Part shown: positions 1 to 8,058 of the stretch, one piece after another
How positions within the stretch are numbered: position 1 is the first letter of the stretch
How the letters are laid out: each line of letters opens with the position of its first letter
NCBI GenBank assembly: GCA_902766885.1
Contig: CACXFS010000002.1
Location: 48,681 to 112,680 of the forward strand
Length of the DNA: 64,000 bases
Reading direction: 5' to 3'
From: an uncultured Ruminococcus sp.
Lineage (GTDB): Bacteria > Bacillota > Clostridia > Oscillospirales > Acutalibacteraceae
Translations under genes and position numbers: made by a program
Notes under the pieces: generated by a model
The model's database searches: none
What the model saw: the letters and a program-made list of their open reading frames with translations, nothing else
What the model was told of the DNA's origin: nothing

Positions 1-775
1 TGAAGTACCTGACTCACCTGATTCGCCGAGGATAAGCGAATGTAAGGGCAACGTGAAGATTGAAAACGTCAGCTTTTCATATAAAAAAGAAAAACCGCTT
101 ATCAGGAACTTTTCGCTTGACGTTAAAAGCGGAAGCAAGGTTGCGATTGTCGGTCCGACAGGCTGCGGAAAAACCACCTTTATCAATCTGCTTATGCGTT
201 TCTACGAAACCGACAGCGGAAAAATCAGCATCGACGGAGTTGACATCAAGAGCCTTTCGAGGGACAACCTGCGCAGACAGTTCGGTATGGTGTTGCAGGA
301 CAGCTGGCTTTTCTGCGGTACGATTATGGAAAATCTGCGCTACGGCAACGAAAACGCAACAGATGAAGAAATCATTTCAGCCGCCAAAGCCGCTTATGCG
401 CACAGCTTTATCAGACGTATGCCCGACGGCTACAACACAGTTATCAGCGAGGGCGGCGGTAATTTAAGTCAGGGACAAAAACAGCTTTTGTGCATTGCAA
501 GGGCAATGCTGACTAATCCTGCAATTCTTATTCTCGACGAGGCGACTTCATCAATAGATACGCTGACGGAAATCAGAGTTCAGAAGGCTTTTGCAAAAAT
601 GATGAAGGGCAAAACAAGCTTTGTTGTTGCGCACCGTCTTTCTACAATCAAGGAGAGCGATGTTATCCTCGTTATGAAGGACGGCAATATCATTGAGCAG
701 GGCAATCACGAAGAGTTGCTTAAAAAGGGCGGATTTTACAGCACACTCTACAACAGCCAGTTTGCCGCAACGTAA
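1..775 (+). CDS. ABC exporter ATPase half, 5'-truncated by the window edge
   Basis: The reading frame is open from base 2 with no stop before the GTG at 53, so this is the C-terminal nucleotide-binding domain of a longer ABC transporter whose membrane part lies outside the window. The linker runs straight into the typical NVSFSY beta-strand. Visible motifs are Walker A GPTGCGKTT, a signature LSQGQ, Walker B ILILDEATSS and the H-loop AHRLSTI. All catalytic motifs are intact, so ATP hydrolysis is expected. The family (MsbA/LmrA-like half transporters) exports lipids, peptides or drugs; the substrate cannot be told from this part. A strong terminator follows 15 bases after the stop. Confidence 0.9.
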   Translation, partial: EVPDSPDSPRISECKGNVKIENVSFSYKKEKPLIRNFSLDVKSGSKVAIVGPTGCGKTTFINLLMRFYETDSGKISIDGVDIKSLSRDNLRRQFGMVLQDSWLFCGTIMENLRYGNENATDEEIISAAKAAYAHSFIRRMPDGYNTVISEGGGNLSQGQKQLLCIARAMLTNPAILILDEATSSIDTLTEIRVQKAFAKMMKGKTSFVVAHRLSTIKESDVILVMKDGNIIEQGNHEELLKKGGFYSTLYNSQFAAT

Positions 776-791
776 ATATCACAAAATACTA

Positions 792-828
792 AAGCAGTCA
801 CAAACACAACGCTTGTGACTGCTTTTTT
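792..828 (+). terminator. Intrinsic terminator after the ABC exporter
   Basis: A perfect 12-bp stem (AAGCAGTCACAA at 792-803 with TTGTGACTGCTT at 813-824) is followed by a T run. It closes the exporter transcript. Confidence 0.85.
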
Positions 829-830
829 AC

Positions 831-917
831 TTTATAGAAAACTGCTCTCATTTGCTCGGGCAAAGAAGATTTGATAATATAAACCTTTCTGTTCGAATTG
901 CGTGTCGAGGCACTCGA
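831..917 (+). repeat. Dispersed ~90-bp intergenic repeat, copy A
   Basis: This copy shares blocks with three other places in the window: 28509-28573, 50962-51053 and, inverted, 56024-56120. Shared blocks include TTTATA..AAACTG near the start, TTTGATAATAT in the middle and GAATTGCGTGTCGAGGCACT at the end. It sits directly after a terminator and runs up to the 3' end of the convergent lipoprotein gene. Confidence 0.75.
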
Positions 918-921
918 TTTT

Positions 922-1398
922 TTACTTATCACTTACATATATATACAGCTCATTTTTATCCTCAATATAAGTTGCAAGTGTAAAATTTTGAGTATATGCA
1001 CCCATTGATTCGGGATTGTTTGTGTAACGGTTCAGATAATAATAGTAATAATTCTCTTGCGGAAATTTCATTTCCAGCGTTTCAAAATAGTATTTCAAGG
1101 CATTACTGAGCAGAGTATTTGCAAAGGGCGGCGTTGCCCATGTTTCTTTTATGTTTTCTTTGAATGCTTCACATTCTTCATCATCTCCGAGTTTTAATGT
1201 TGCTGTAAGTGTGCCGTCACCGAGAAAACCTCCGTGGTCGTCCTTATATTCTTCGATAACAATGCAGTGCGGCAACTTCATTTTCAATCTTCTGCAGATT
1301 TCAGAATATTGTTCGGATTTTTCATTATGAATTAACTCGCACCCGCAGACTGAAATAATCAGCAGGAAGGAAACTATAAATAATACTGTCCGTTTCAT
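922..1398 (-). CDS. Small predicted lipoprotein, unknown function
   Basis: A 158-residue protein with a positively charged start (MKRT), a hydrophobic stretch and a lipobox-like ISVCGC, so it is probably lipid-anchored outside the membrane. I do not recognise the mature part; it is rich in Tyr, Asn and Glu. The ATG at 1398 is preferred over the GTG two codons upstream because GAGG lies seven bases before it. It is the last of three same-strand exported genes (2603 down to 922) with tiny gaps, which suggests one transcript. Its 3' end abuts a dispersed repeat. Confidence 0.7.
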   Translation of the reverse strand: MKRTVLFIVSFLLIISVCGCELIHNEKSEQYSEICRRLKMKLPHCIVIEEYKDDHGGFLGDGTLTATLKLGDDEECEAFKENIKETWATPPFANTLLSNALKYYFETLEMKFPQENYYYYYLNRYTNNPESMGAYTQNFTLATYIEDKNELYIYVSDK

Positions 1399-1413
1399 AT
1401 TCACGCCTCAATT

Positions 1414-2070
1414 TTAATCTAAATTTGTGCAGCTTTCATTTCCACCGAATACAATAGCTTCAAAATATCTGTTATTTCCTGCCGCTGTATAATTAAGATG
1501 ATAATCAAAATTTTCGTTTTTATATTCTGATGAAAATTTTACGATTTCTTTTTTTGAAACATCAAGGTCATAATAAGGAATACTGATTTGCTTTTTGCAA
1601 TCCAGAAGAAACTCTTGAATTTCATTTTCCGTAACTGTTTCACCGATAGCATCTGAAAAAGCAACTGCAATTAACTCTAATGATACTTTGTCTGCGTTAA
1701 GAAAGTCTGCTTGATTTGAAAAAGTATGATTATAGCATATTCTGTATTTTTCAATTCCTAATTCGTAATCTTCACCAAGCGGATTTGACCTGTCATTATA
1801 TAAATCAATGTCTAATGTTACATCATCATTAATATTCAAACTAATATTACCTCTGCCGTCTGAAAATTCAGCAAATTTGTAATTGGGATTAATTTTTTCT
1901 ATCTCGGTAACTCCCAGATTTGAAATGCAAGTCTTTATGTCTTCAACATATTTATTGAAATCTTCTTCGGTTTCTTCTACAGAGATTCTTTTTGCATTGC
2001 CGCATAAACTGCACGCAGAACAGAAGATTATTGACAATGCACATAGCAATAAACATATTATTTTCTTCAT
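1414..2070 (-). CDS. Predicted lipoprotein, unknown function
   Basis: The product is 218 residues with an N-terminal MKKIICLLLCAL segment and a lipobox FCSAC, so the mature chain should start at that cysteine. The rest is acidic and shows no motif I recognise. The ATG at 2070 is preferred to the GTG at 2079 because GGGGTG then has proper spacing. The gene lies 15 bases upstream of another lipoprotein gene and 14 bases downstream of a membrane-anchored one. The trio may act together at the cell surface, which is inference from position only. Confidence 0.7.
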   Translation of the reverse strand: MKKIICLLLCALSIIFCSACSLCGNAKRISVEETEEDFNKYVEDIKTCISNLGVTEIEKINPNYKFAEFSDGRGNISLNINDDVTLDIDLYNDRSNPLGEDYELGIEKYRICYNHTFSNQADFLNADKVSLELIAVAFSDAIGETVTENEIQEFLLDCKKQISIPYYDLDVSKKEIVKFSSEYKNENFDYHLNYTAAGNNRYFEAIVFGGNESCTNLD

Positions 2071-2084
2071 TGCATTCACCCCAT

Positions 2085-2603
2085 TTATTGACCTGAGTAC
2101 CAGTCCCAGTCGTGTCTGTTACCGTAGAAGGTGTTTTCAAATTGTTCTTTTGTATATTCCTTCGGCTGATAGCGAAGGTTTCCGTTTTCGTCAAGTGCAG
2201 GCGGCTCGTAAGCGTTTAAGTCAAACTCATAGAAAATTCCGTCAAGATAAATATACAGCTTATAATCGTTCCATGCATACTTTGTGATGTCACCTTCCAG
2301 AATTATATAGCCGCTATAGAAAAATTCGTCATCAGCGGTAAGCTCTGTACTGTCACAGAGAATTACCTCATCATATTCATCAAAACCTATATGAATCTGA
2401 ATTTTGTTTGAATATTCAAATCTTCCGAAATCCCTGCCGTATAAATTCAAAGAATCATCGGTTTTATCGTACTTTGCACCAAACATAAAGTCGAGTACTG
2501 AATCACAGCCATTTGGCAAAACTACAAAGAAAAAGACAATTTCACCTATCAGTATAATTATCAGTGATATAGTCAGCAGGATCTTGCGTGATTTTTTAGT
2601 CAT
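2085..2603 (-). CDS. Small single-pass membrane protein, unknown function
   Basis: The product is 172 residues: a basic start (MTKKSRK), one hydrophobic segment at about residues 8-29 and an acidic outside domain rich in Tyr and Asp. GGGAGGG lies six bases before the ATG at 2603, which decides the start; the ATG 15 bases upstream would put the Shine-Dalgarno inside the gene. No conserved domain is recognised. It is the first of the three-gene exported cluster. Confidence 0.65.
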   Translation of the reverse strand: MTKKSRKILLTISLIIILIGEIVFFFVVLPNGCDSVLDFMFGAKYDKTDDSLNLYGRDFGRFEYSNKIQIHIGFDEYDEVILCDSTELTADDEFFYSGYIILEGDITKYAWNDYKLYIYLDGIFYEFDLNAYEPPALDENGNLRYQPKEYTKEQFENTFYGNRHDWDWYSGQ

Positions 2604-2653
2604 AGTTTTCCCTCCCATTATATCAGAGTATCATTTGAACAACCGATAGCTCT

Positions 2654-2872
2654 TTACTGCTCATCTTTTCGATATTCGAGCAAATCTCCCGGCTGGCAGT
2701 CAAGGGCTTCGCAGAGCTTTAAAAGCGTGCTGATTTTAACTGCCTTTGCCTTGCCGTTTTTCAGAATTGAAATGTTTGCAAGTGTGATTCCCACACGGTT
2801 TGAAAGCTCGGTAACGCTCATTTTGCGTTTTGCAAGCATTACGTCAATGTTAAAAATAATCTGTCCTTCCAT
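2654..2872 (-). CDS. XRE-family (Cro/CI type) DNA-binding protein, YozG-like
   Basis: A 72-residue stand-alone helix-turn-helix protein. The HTH covers about residues 18-55 (MSVTELSNRVGITLANISILKNG), and the C-terminal LLKLCEALDCQPGDLLEY is typical of this small family. It follows the DUF2975 membrane gene with a 9-base gap, the same pairing as Bacillus yoaS/yozG. It probably regulates its own operon; an inverted repeat (3457-3477) upstream of the operon promoter is a possible target. Confidence 0.85.
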   Translation of the reverse strand: MEGQIIFNIDVMLAKRKMSVTELSNRVGITLANISILKNGKAKAVKISTLLKLCEALDCQPGDLLEYRKDEQ

Positions 2873-2881
2873 ACTATCACC

Positions 2882-3361
2882 TCATATTGTCAAATCGCTT
2901 TGTTCCTGCAAAGCGGCGGCTTTTTTTACAAGATATGAAAGCACAGCTGACGCAACCGAAATTGCTATGCCGACAAACGATACAAGGCAGGCGCCAAGGA
3001 ACATCGTGAAATGGCACATCGACAAAAGCAGAAATACCGTTGTTCCGACAAAAAGATAAATTGAAGTAACAAGAGAAAGTACCGATACATTTTTAAGGCG
3101 TTTTGAGTTTTGTACTGTAAAAGAATTATCACCACCGATGCTTGTGGCAATTTTCCAGCCTAATACGAGCACCGCATAACACGGTACAGCCATAAGCAGA
3201 ATGAAAATCAGCCACGGCAGAAAGCAGTATGAATATTCGGGATATGAATCAACTAAGTCGAGTCCGATTACGGGGACCGCTATACCGAACAACGCAACAC
3301 CGCAAAGTCCGAGCAATACAATAATAAGTTTCATACGATTTGATAAGGATTTCTGAGTCAT
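2882..3361 (-). CDS. DUF2975 family membrane protein (YoaS-like)
   Basis: The product is 159 residues with four predicted membrane helices separated by short loops. The SxxLKNVSVLSLV region before the third helix is in keeping with DUF2975. The start at 3361 is chosen because GGAGG lies eight bases upstream. An upstream ATG at 3421 would place the promoter -35 and -10 inside the gene. Its function is unknown; these proteins are regularly encoded with a small XRE regulator, as here. Confidence 0.8.
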   Translation of the reverse strand: MTQKSLSNRMKLIIVLLGLCGVALFGIAVPVIGLDLVDSYPEYSYCFLPWLIFILLMAVPCYAVLVLGWKIATSIGGDNSFTVQNSKRLKNVSVLSLVTSIYLFVGTTVFLLLSMCHFTMFLGACLVSFVGIAISVASAVLSYLVKKAAALQEQSDLTI

Positions 3362-3392
3362 ATAAAAACCTCCAATATTTTCCTTTGTATTT

Positions 3393-3421
3393 ATCATATC
3401 ACCGAGTAATCTGTTTGTCAA
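3393..3421 (-). promoter_or_regulatory. Sigma-A type promoter of the DUF2975-XRE operon
   Basis: On the minus strand TTGACA (3416-3421) and TATGAT (3393-3398) are separated by 17 bases, with a TG one base before the -10. The predicted start of transcription gives a leader of about 25 bases that carries the Shine-Dalgarno. Confidence 0.75.
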
Positions 3422-3456
3422 TAATAATTTATCGTTTTACAATAAATTTTTATAAT

Positions 3457-3477
3457 TTACAGTAATACTTGCTGTAA
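3457..3477. promoter_or_regulatory. Inverted repeat TTACAG-N9-CTGTAA, possible operator
   Basis: A dyad with 6-bp arms lies about 40 bases upstream of the -35 of the DUF2975-XRE promoter. The XRE protein of that operon is a candidate ligand. This is position-based inference and the dyad is short. Confidence 0.3.
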
Positions 3478-3570
3478 TCTCACAATCAATTAACATTGTC
3501 TTATATTTAATATAACAATTAACGCTAATTTTCATACTCGATATTAGTAACATTTAGGGTATTTTATATA

Positions 3571-3599
3571 TTGATTTTAGGAATGTAATATATTATAAT
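3571..3599 (+). promoter_or_regulatory. Promoter of the 3683 dockerin protein gene
   Basis: TTGATT (3571-3576) and TATAAT (3594-3599) are 17 bases apart in an AT-rich stretch, leaving a leader of about 77 bases before the ATG. Confidence 0.65.
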
Positions 3600-3682
3600 T
3601 ATATATAATTTGGTAATATTTAGAATATATTGCCATTTTATAGTATTTTACTGTTATTTATGTAAAAATGAAGGAGTAAAAA

Positions 3683-5929
3683 ATGATGAAAAAAAGAATT
3701 GTACCGATTATTTTGTGCTTTTCACTTCTGATGACAAGCGCAGTATCAATGTTCAGTGCAAATGCCGCAGAAATAAACGGAGCAACATTCACCTACGAGG
3801 ATGGCAGTTATAAAGCAACAAAGCTTTCTCACGCTGACAAGGGAGTTAAAACAGCTGACGGTATTGTTGATTATGCAGGCAACGGCACAGTTACTGACAA
3901 AATCGGAGAAAACGGCGTTGGTGACCGTGCGCAGAGCTACTCGTGGTCGGCAATCGGCTATGGTGATTATATGTATATAGGCACTTGTGCTAACGCTATG
4001 ACAAGCACACTTTCACTTATGAAAAGCGCCCTTGGCGACAAGTTTGACGAGGATGTTATGAAAGCTACGCTTAACGCTATGTTTAACGGTCACTTCTTCG
4101 TTGAAGAAGATGACGGCGGTGACCCTAAGGGAATTTTAATCAAGCTGAACGTAAAGACAGGCGAGGTTAAGCTTTTGCTTTCAAAGGCTACTACTGGCAC
4201 AAATGTTCTTTTCAGAAACGCTATTGAGTACAAGGGTATGTTCTACTTCTGCGGTGCAGTAAACGGTATTCCGAGTATCTATCAGCTCAATCCCGAAACC
4301 GACGAAACAGCCTGTGTTTACCAGAGCGTTACTCAGGAAGAATATATGCAGGGCTTCTTGAAGAAAATCAGTGTAAGCGTAAGAGGTATGTGCGTTTTCA
4401 ACGACAAGCTTATTGTAAGCCTTGTTGGACTTGACGGTGCCTACATCTGTGCAACTGACAATCCTTCCGATAAAGATTCGTACGAAGTAGTTGCCGATAT
4501 GGACGATTTGTTCAACTACCCTGCTTTCCACTATACAGACAGCATCTACGGCGGCTCTATCTGGGAAATGGCTGTATTCAATAATTCGCTTTACGTTTCA
4601 ATCTGCACAGGTACTCCCGATAACAAACCCGACGATAACTCAATGCAGTCGTTTGCAATTGTGCGTGCAGACGTTGACGAAAACGGCAACTGGAACTGGA
4701 CTTCTGTTGTAGGCGATACAGAACAGTACGGTTCAAAATACACCTTCGGTATTGACCCAGAAAGAACAAGAGCAGGTGCGGCTACACTTATGGTGTACGG
4801 CGACTACCTCTATATCGGCGAATACAACGATGAAGAAATTGCAATTGAGGACATTATGTTCAAGAAAAACTGCAACTTCATTAACGCAAATTTAAAGCAG
4901 TCTGTAAACCTTTACCGTATGGACAAAGACGAGAACATTGAACTTGTTGTTGGTGACGCTGATGAAATGTTCCCGGAAGGAAGTCTTTCCGGCTACGGCT
5001 CAGGCTTTGACAGAAACGAAAACCAGTACATCTGGAGAATGCAGGTTTATGATGACAAGCTGTATGTAGGCACATTTGACACAAGCAGTCTGCTTGAGCC
5101 GATTGGTCAGTTTACTAACGGCGATTTGCTCGAAATGAGCGCCGAAGAATGGGAAAGCCAGATTGCATATCTTCAGGAACTTATTAACGTAATGGAGAGC
5201 AAGAAAGAAACTCCCTCCGAGGTTATCACAGCGTCAGACATTGACAGCAGTCTTACAAGCGAGCAGAAAAAGAGCGCAGTAAAGCTCGGCAACGACGAAG
5301 ATGCAATTGAAAGCATCGGTATGCAGGAAATCAACAAAGCTATTGACATCAACGCCAAACTTGACGAACTCAAAAGTATGATAGATGATAATGTAAGTCA
5401 GGAATTTCTTGATGAATACACTGAGATTTACAATCAATTACAGACTCTTTATCCTGAACTTCCCTCTGTTGTAAAGGACGCTTACAACAATATTATTACA
5501 AAGGAAATGCTTGAAAGCATCGGTTCTTTTGTTCTCTGCGGTGCATATATGAGCAGTGCTGAAAGAGGTTTTGACCTTTACATAATCGACGAGGACAACA
5601 ATGTTGAAACCGTTACGACAAACGGCTTTGGCGACCCGTACAACCACGGTTGTCGTGTTTTCGCAGTTACCGACTCGGGACTTACAATCGGTACTGCCAA
5701 CCCGTTCTACGGAACTCAGGTATGGTCACTCGAAAGTGTTCCATATGAAAAATATGACGTAAACCGTGACGGAACAGTTAATGTTACGGACTGCACCTAT
5801 ATTCAGAAATATTCAGCAGAAATCATCACTGTTCCCGAAGGATTTGAAGAATATGCAGACTTAAACGGTGACGGTGTTGTTAATATTCTGGATTCAACGC
5901 TTATTCAGGAATACCTTGTAAATAATTAA
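3683..5929 (+). CDS. Secreted beta-propeller-like protein with C-terminal type I dockerin
   Basis: A 748-residue exported protein. Residues 1-29 form a signal peptide ending in ANA-A. The middle has repeated blade-like segments (YGDYMYIG, FNDKLIV, FNNSLYVS, YGDYLYIG, YDDKLYVG) that suggest a beta-propeller. A helical insert rich in Glu and Lys follows at about 490-610. The last ~57 residues are a dockerin with two calcium loops, DVNRDGTVNVTD and DLNGDGVVNILD, each followed by a YIQK- or LIQE-type recognition helix. It should dock onto a cohesin scaffold outside the cell. No catalytic motif was recognised, so a binding or structural role is possible. AAGGAG lies six bases before the first ATG; the second ATG at 3686 is also possible. 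Confidence 0.8.
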   Translation: MMKKRIVPIILCFSLLMTSAVSMFSANAAEINGATFTYEDGSYKATKLSHADKGVKTADGIVDYAGNGTVTDKIGENGVGDRAQSYSWSAIGYGDYMYIGTCANAMTSTLSLMKSALGDKFDEDVMKATLNAMFNGHFFVEEDDGGDPKGILIKLNVKTGEVKLLLSKATTGTNVLFRNAIEYKGMFYFCGAVNGIPSIYQLNPETDETACVYQSVTQEEYMQGFLKKISVSVRGMCVFNDKLIVSLVGLDGAYICATDNPSDKDSYEVVADMDDLFNYPAFHYTDSIYGGSIWEMAVFNNSLYVSICTGTPDNKPDDNSMQSFAIVRADVDENGNWNWTSVVGDTEQYGSKYTFGIDPERTRAGAATLMVYGDYLYIGEYNDEEIAIEDIMFKKNCNFINANLKQSVNLYRMDKDENIELVVGDADEMFPEGSLSGYGSGFDRNENQYIWRMQVYDDKLYVGTFDTSSLLEPIGQFTNGDLLEMSAEEWESQIAYLQELINVMESKKETPSEVITASDIDSSLTSEQKKSAVKLGNDEDAIESIGMQEINKAIDINAKLDELKSMIDDNVSQEFLDEYTEIYNQLQTLYPELPSVVKDAYNNIITKEMLESIGSFVLCGAYMSSAERGFDLYIIDEDNNVETVTTNGFGDPYNHGCRVFAVTDSGLTIGTANPFYGTQVWSLESVPYEKYDVNRDGTVNVTDCTYIQKYSAEIITVPEGFEEYADLNGDGVVNILDSTLIQEYLVNN

Positions 5930-5951
5930 TAGGTAAATTTATATAACATTT

Positions 5952-5985
5952 AAGGCTGCGGAGTTTGTTCCTCCGCAGCCTTAGC
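5952..5985. terminator. Hairpin between convergent genes
   Basis: A 12-bp perfect stem (AAGGCTGCGGAG with CTCCGCAGCCTT) lies between the stops of the 3683 gene and queH. The T tail is weak on both strands, so it may serve both. Confidence 0.6.
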
Positions 5986-5986
5986 T

Positions 5987-6616
5987 TTAGTTTGTTTGAT
6001 TGTCCGATTGTTGCTTGCTGAAAATACAGCCGCAATAGTTTTGTCTGTAAAGCTCATATTTCTTTGAAAGAACAATAGAGCGTTTATATCCCTCTTTTTT
6101 CTTGAAGTCACTGAACAGCCACTTAACGCCGTACCTTTGCCCTGTTTCTTCGCCGATTGTATTGATAAGCTGAGAATTTTTCAGAGGACTTATTGTAAGC
6201 GTTGTGGCAAAATAATCACAACCGAGCTTTTTCGCCTCTTTAGCCGAGACTTCAAGTCTTAATCTGAAACACTTTTCACAGCGTTTTCCGCCCTCCGGCT
6301 CATTTTCAAGACCCTTGACTGCACTGAAAAATTCGCTCGGATTATATTCTCCGTCAATAATAGTGACGGGGTTTTTAAATTCCATCAAAGAAATAAGTCT
6401 TTTTTCTTCAAGTAATCGGTACTCATATTCTTCTTTTAGAGAAATATTGGGATTGAAATAAAAAACGGTTATTTCAAAAAAGTTTGAAAGATACTCAAGG
6501 CAATAGCTTGAACAAGGAGCACAGCATGCGTGAAGTAACAGCTTTGGCACGACACCGCTTTTAGAATTTTCTTCAATTATTCCGTCAAGTATTTTCTGAT
6601 AATTTATCTTATTCAT
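5987..6616 (-). CDS. queH: Epoxyqueuosine reductase QueH (DUF208)
   Basis: QueH performs the last step of queuosine synthesis, reducing epoxyqueuosine in tRNA, and replaces QueG in many Firmicutes. The 209-residue protein has the family cysteines: the CC pair 31-32 in HACCAPC, C35, the CEKC pair 113/116 and the CGC pair 195/197, which bind iron-sulfur and a second metal. The start at ATG 6616 overlaps the end of the HAD gene by eight bases, pointing to translational coupling. Starts further upstream would lie inside that gene and add a non-conserved N-terminus. Confidence 0.9.
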   Translation of the reverse strand: MNKINYQKILDGIIEENSKSGVVPKLLLHACCAPCSSYCLEYLSNFFEITVFYFNPNISLKEEYEYRLLEEKRLISLMEFKNPVTIIDGEYNPSEFFSAVKGLENEPEGGKRCEKCFRLRLEVSAKEAKKLGCDYFATTLTISPLKNSQLINTIGEETGQRYGVKWLFSDFKKKEGYKRSIVLSKKYELYRQNYCGCIFSKQQSDNQTN

Positions 6617-7271
6617 CGCAGCTAACAATGTAATCAAAAAGTTCTTCCGGAGTAGCGGCAACAAAGGGTGCGCCTGTGTTTAAAAGTTCATCTCTGCCTC
6701 TGAATCCCCACTCTACTCCTGCCATTTTTACACCGGAGTTTTGTGCCGTATAGACGTCAACGTCGCTGTCGCCGATATAAATACATTCTTCCTTTGAAAT
6801 ACCGTGCTTTTCAAGGATAGCAAGCAACGCTTCACCGTCAGGCTTGATTTTATACTCAGGCTTTTTGCCCCAAGCCTCTGCAAAAGTATGTTCGGGATAA
6901 ACCTTTTTTAAAATTCTGCCGACAAATTCATCGGGCTTGTTTGAAAGCACGGCTGATTTTATGCCCTTTTCATCAAGCTTTTTGAGCAATTCGTCACAGC
7001 CGTCATATGCGCAGGTATTGTCATTACAATGAATTTTGTATTCACTGTTGAAAGTTTCACGCACTATGCTGAGCTTTTCTTCATCTTCGGCAAAGCTGCC
7101 CATTGCACGCTTAATCATAATTTCTCTGCCGTTGCCGACATAGTGGTTGTAATTTTCAACAGGCTTTTCTTCAATGCCTGCCTTTTTCAGCCCTTTATTT
7201 ACGCTTTGCGCGAGGTCGGTAAGTGAATTTACAAGTGTACCGTCAAGGTCAAAAACAGCAATCTTAATCAT
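6609..7271 (-). CDS. HAD-superfamily phosphatase, phosphoglycolate phosphatase-like
   Basis: The 220-residue protein has the full HAD set. The nucleophile and acid motif is FDLDGT (D8, D10), motif II is in AVLSNKP, and motif IV is IGDSDVDV. A helical cap lies between about residues 15 and 80. The family hydrolyses small phosphate esters such as 2-phosphoglycolate; the true substrate is not given by sequence. It lies between a cyclase-family hydrolase (6-base gap) and queH (overlap), so the three are probably cotranscribed. Confidence 0.85.
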   Translation of the reverse strand: MIKIAVFDLDGTLVNSLTDLAQSVNKGLKKAGIEEKPVENYNHYVGNGREIMIKRAMGSFAEDEEKLSIVRETFNSEYKIHCNDNTCAYDGCDELLKKLDEKGIKSAVLSNKPDEFVGRILKKVYPEHTFAEAWGKKPEYKIKPDGEALLAILEKHGISKEECIYIGDSDVDVYTAQNSGVKMAGVEWGFRGRDELLNTGAPFVAATPEELFDYIVSCDE

Positions 7272-7277
7272 AATAAA

Positions 7278-7871
7278 TCAGTTAAGTCCTTTCTCTTGTT
7301 CAAGAATTATCGCCCTGCAAGGAGCAGCCTCAAGCCCTCCGAGCTTTACGGGGAATGCACACAAATCATACTCTCCGTCGTCAATTGCAGAAAGATTTAG
7401 ATTTTCAAGAATTGCAATTCCTCCTCGGGCAAGCTCACGGTGAGTTCTTTCTTCATCAAACGAAGGAGCAATTGAGGGAGCGTCAGTTCCGACAAGCACA
7501 ACCCTGCTTTCGGCAAGTACGATTGCGGCTGAATGAGAAATAAAGGTTTCGCCGTCGCCGTGAAAAAGCACACGCCTTTTGCAGTACGGCAACAAACGCT
7601 CCATATCTTCTCCCGTAAGAATACCGCTGACAGAAATGACTGTGCATTTACCGAAAAAAGTATTCAGCCTTATGTTGTCAATTGATTGTCCGTCCTCACA
7701 AAAATGCAAAGGAGCGTCAATGTGTGTTCCCGAATGAACAGACATTGAAATTTCGGTGAGATTGTATCCGTCGCCATTATCAATGCTCTTAATTCTTTGC
7801 GCCCTTGTTTCGGGGTCGCCGTCATATACTGGCGTATTAATAGTGTCCCGTGAAATATCGTGAATAATCAA
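7278..7871 (-). CDS. Cyclase-family metal hydrolase (kynurenine formamidase-like)
   Basis: The 197-residue protein carries the signature HSGTHIDAPLH (H46, H50, D52, H56), which binds the divalent metal in the cyclase/arylformamidase family. These enzymes hydrolyse amide or ester bonds such as N-formylkynurenine. No tryptophan-degradation genes are nearby, so the substrate is unknown. The start is TTG, with GAGGGG ten bases upstream. It heads a three-gene minus-strand group with the HAD phosphatase and queH. Confidence 0.8.
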   Translation of the reverse strand: MIIHDISRDTINTPVYDGDPETRAQRIKSIDNGDGYNLTEISMSVHSGTHIDAPLHFCEDGQSIDNIRLNTFFGKCTVISVSGILTGEDMERLLPYCKRRVLFHGDGETFISHSAAIVLAESRVVLVGTDAPSIAPSFDEERTHRELARGGIAILENLNLSAIDDGEYDLCAFPVKLGGLEAAPCRAIILEQEKGLN

Positions 7872-8002
7872 GTCCGCTCATCCCCTCTATTATTAACTTC
7901 AAAACAGCTAACGTCTTGTTTTATCATTATAACACAATATAGCCGGTAATGTATAGAGAAAAGTCGAATTTTGATATAAAAATTCTCTTTTTATCTGTTC
8001 AG

Positions 8003-8035
8003 TGCAAAACAAAAGCCCCACCGAAGTGGGGCTTT
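8003..8035 (-). terminator. Terminator of the 8059-9219 dockerin gene
   Basis: A 10-bp perfect stem (AAAGCCCCAC with GTGGGGCTTT, loop CGAA on the plus strand) is followed, on the minus strand, by a T-rich tail. Confidence 0.85.
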
Positions 8036-8058
8036 AAATCAGCTTTTTAAGTTATTAA

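Noticed and set aside
60-467. 135-residue frame inside the ABC ATPase
   Set aside because: It overlaps an intact nucleotide-binding domain in another frame and has no own start signal.
3361-3421. Longer start of the DUF2975 protein at 3421
   Set aside because: A consensus promoter (TTGACA-N17-TATGAT) lies within the extra part, and GGAGG fits the ATG at 3361.
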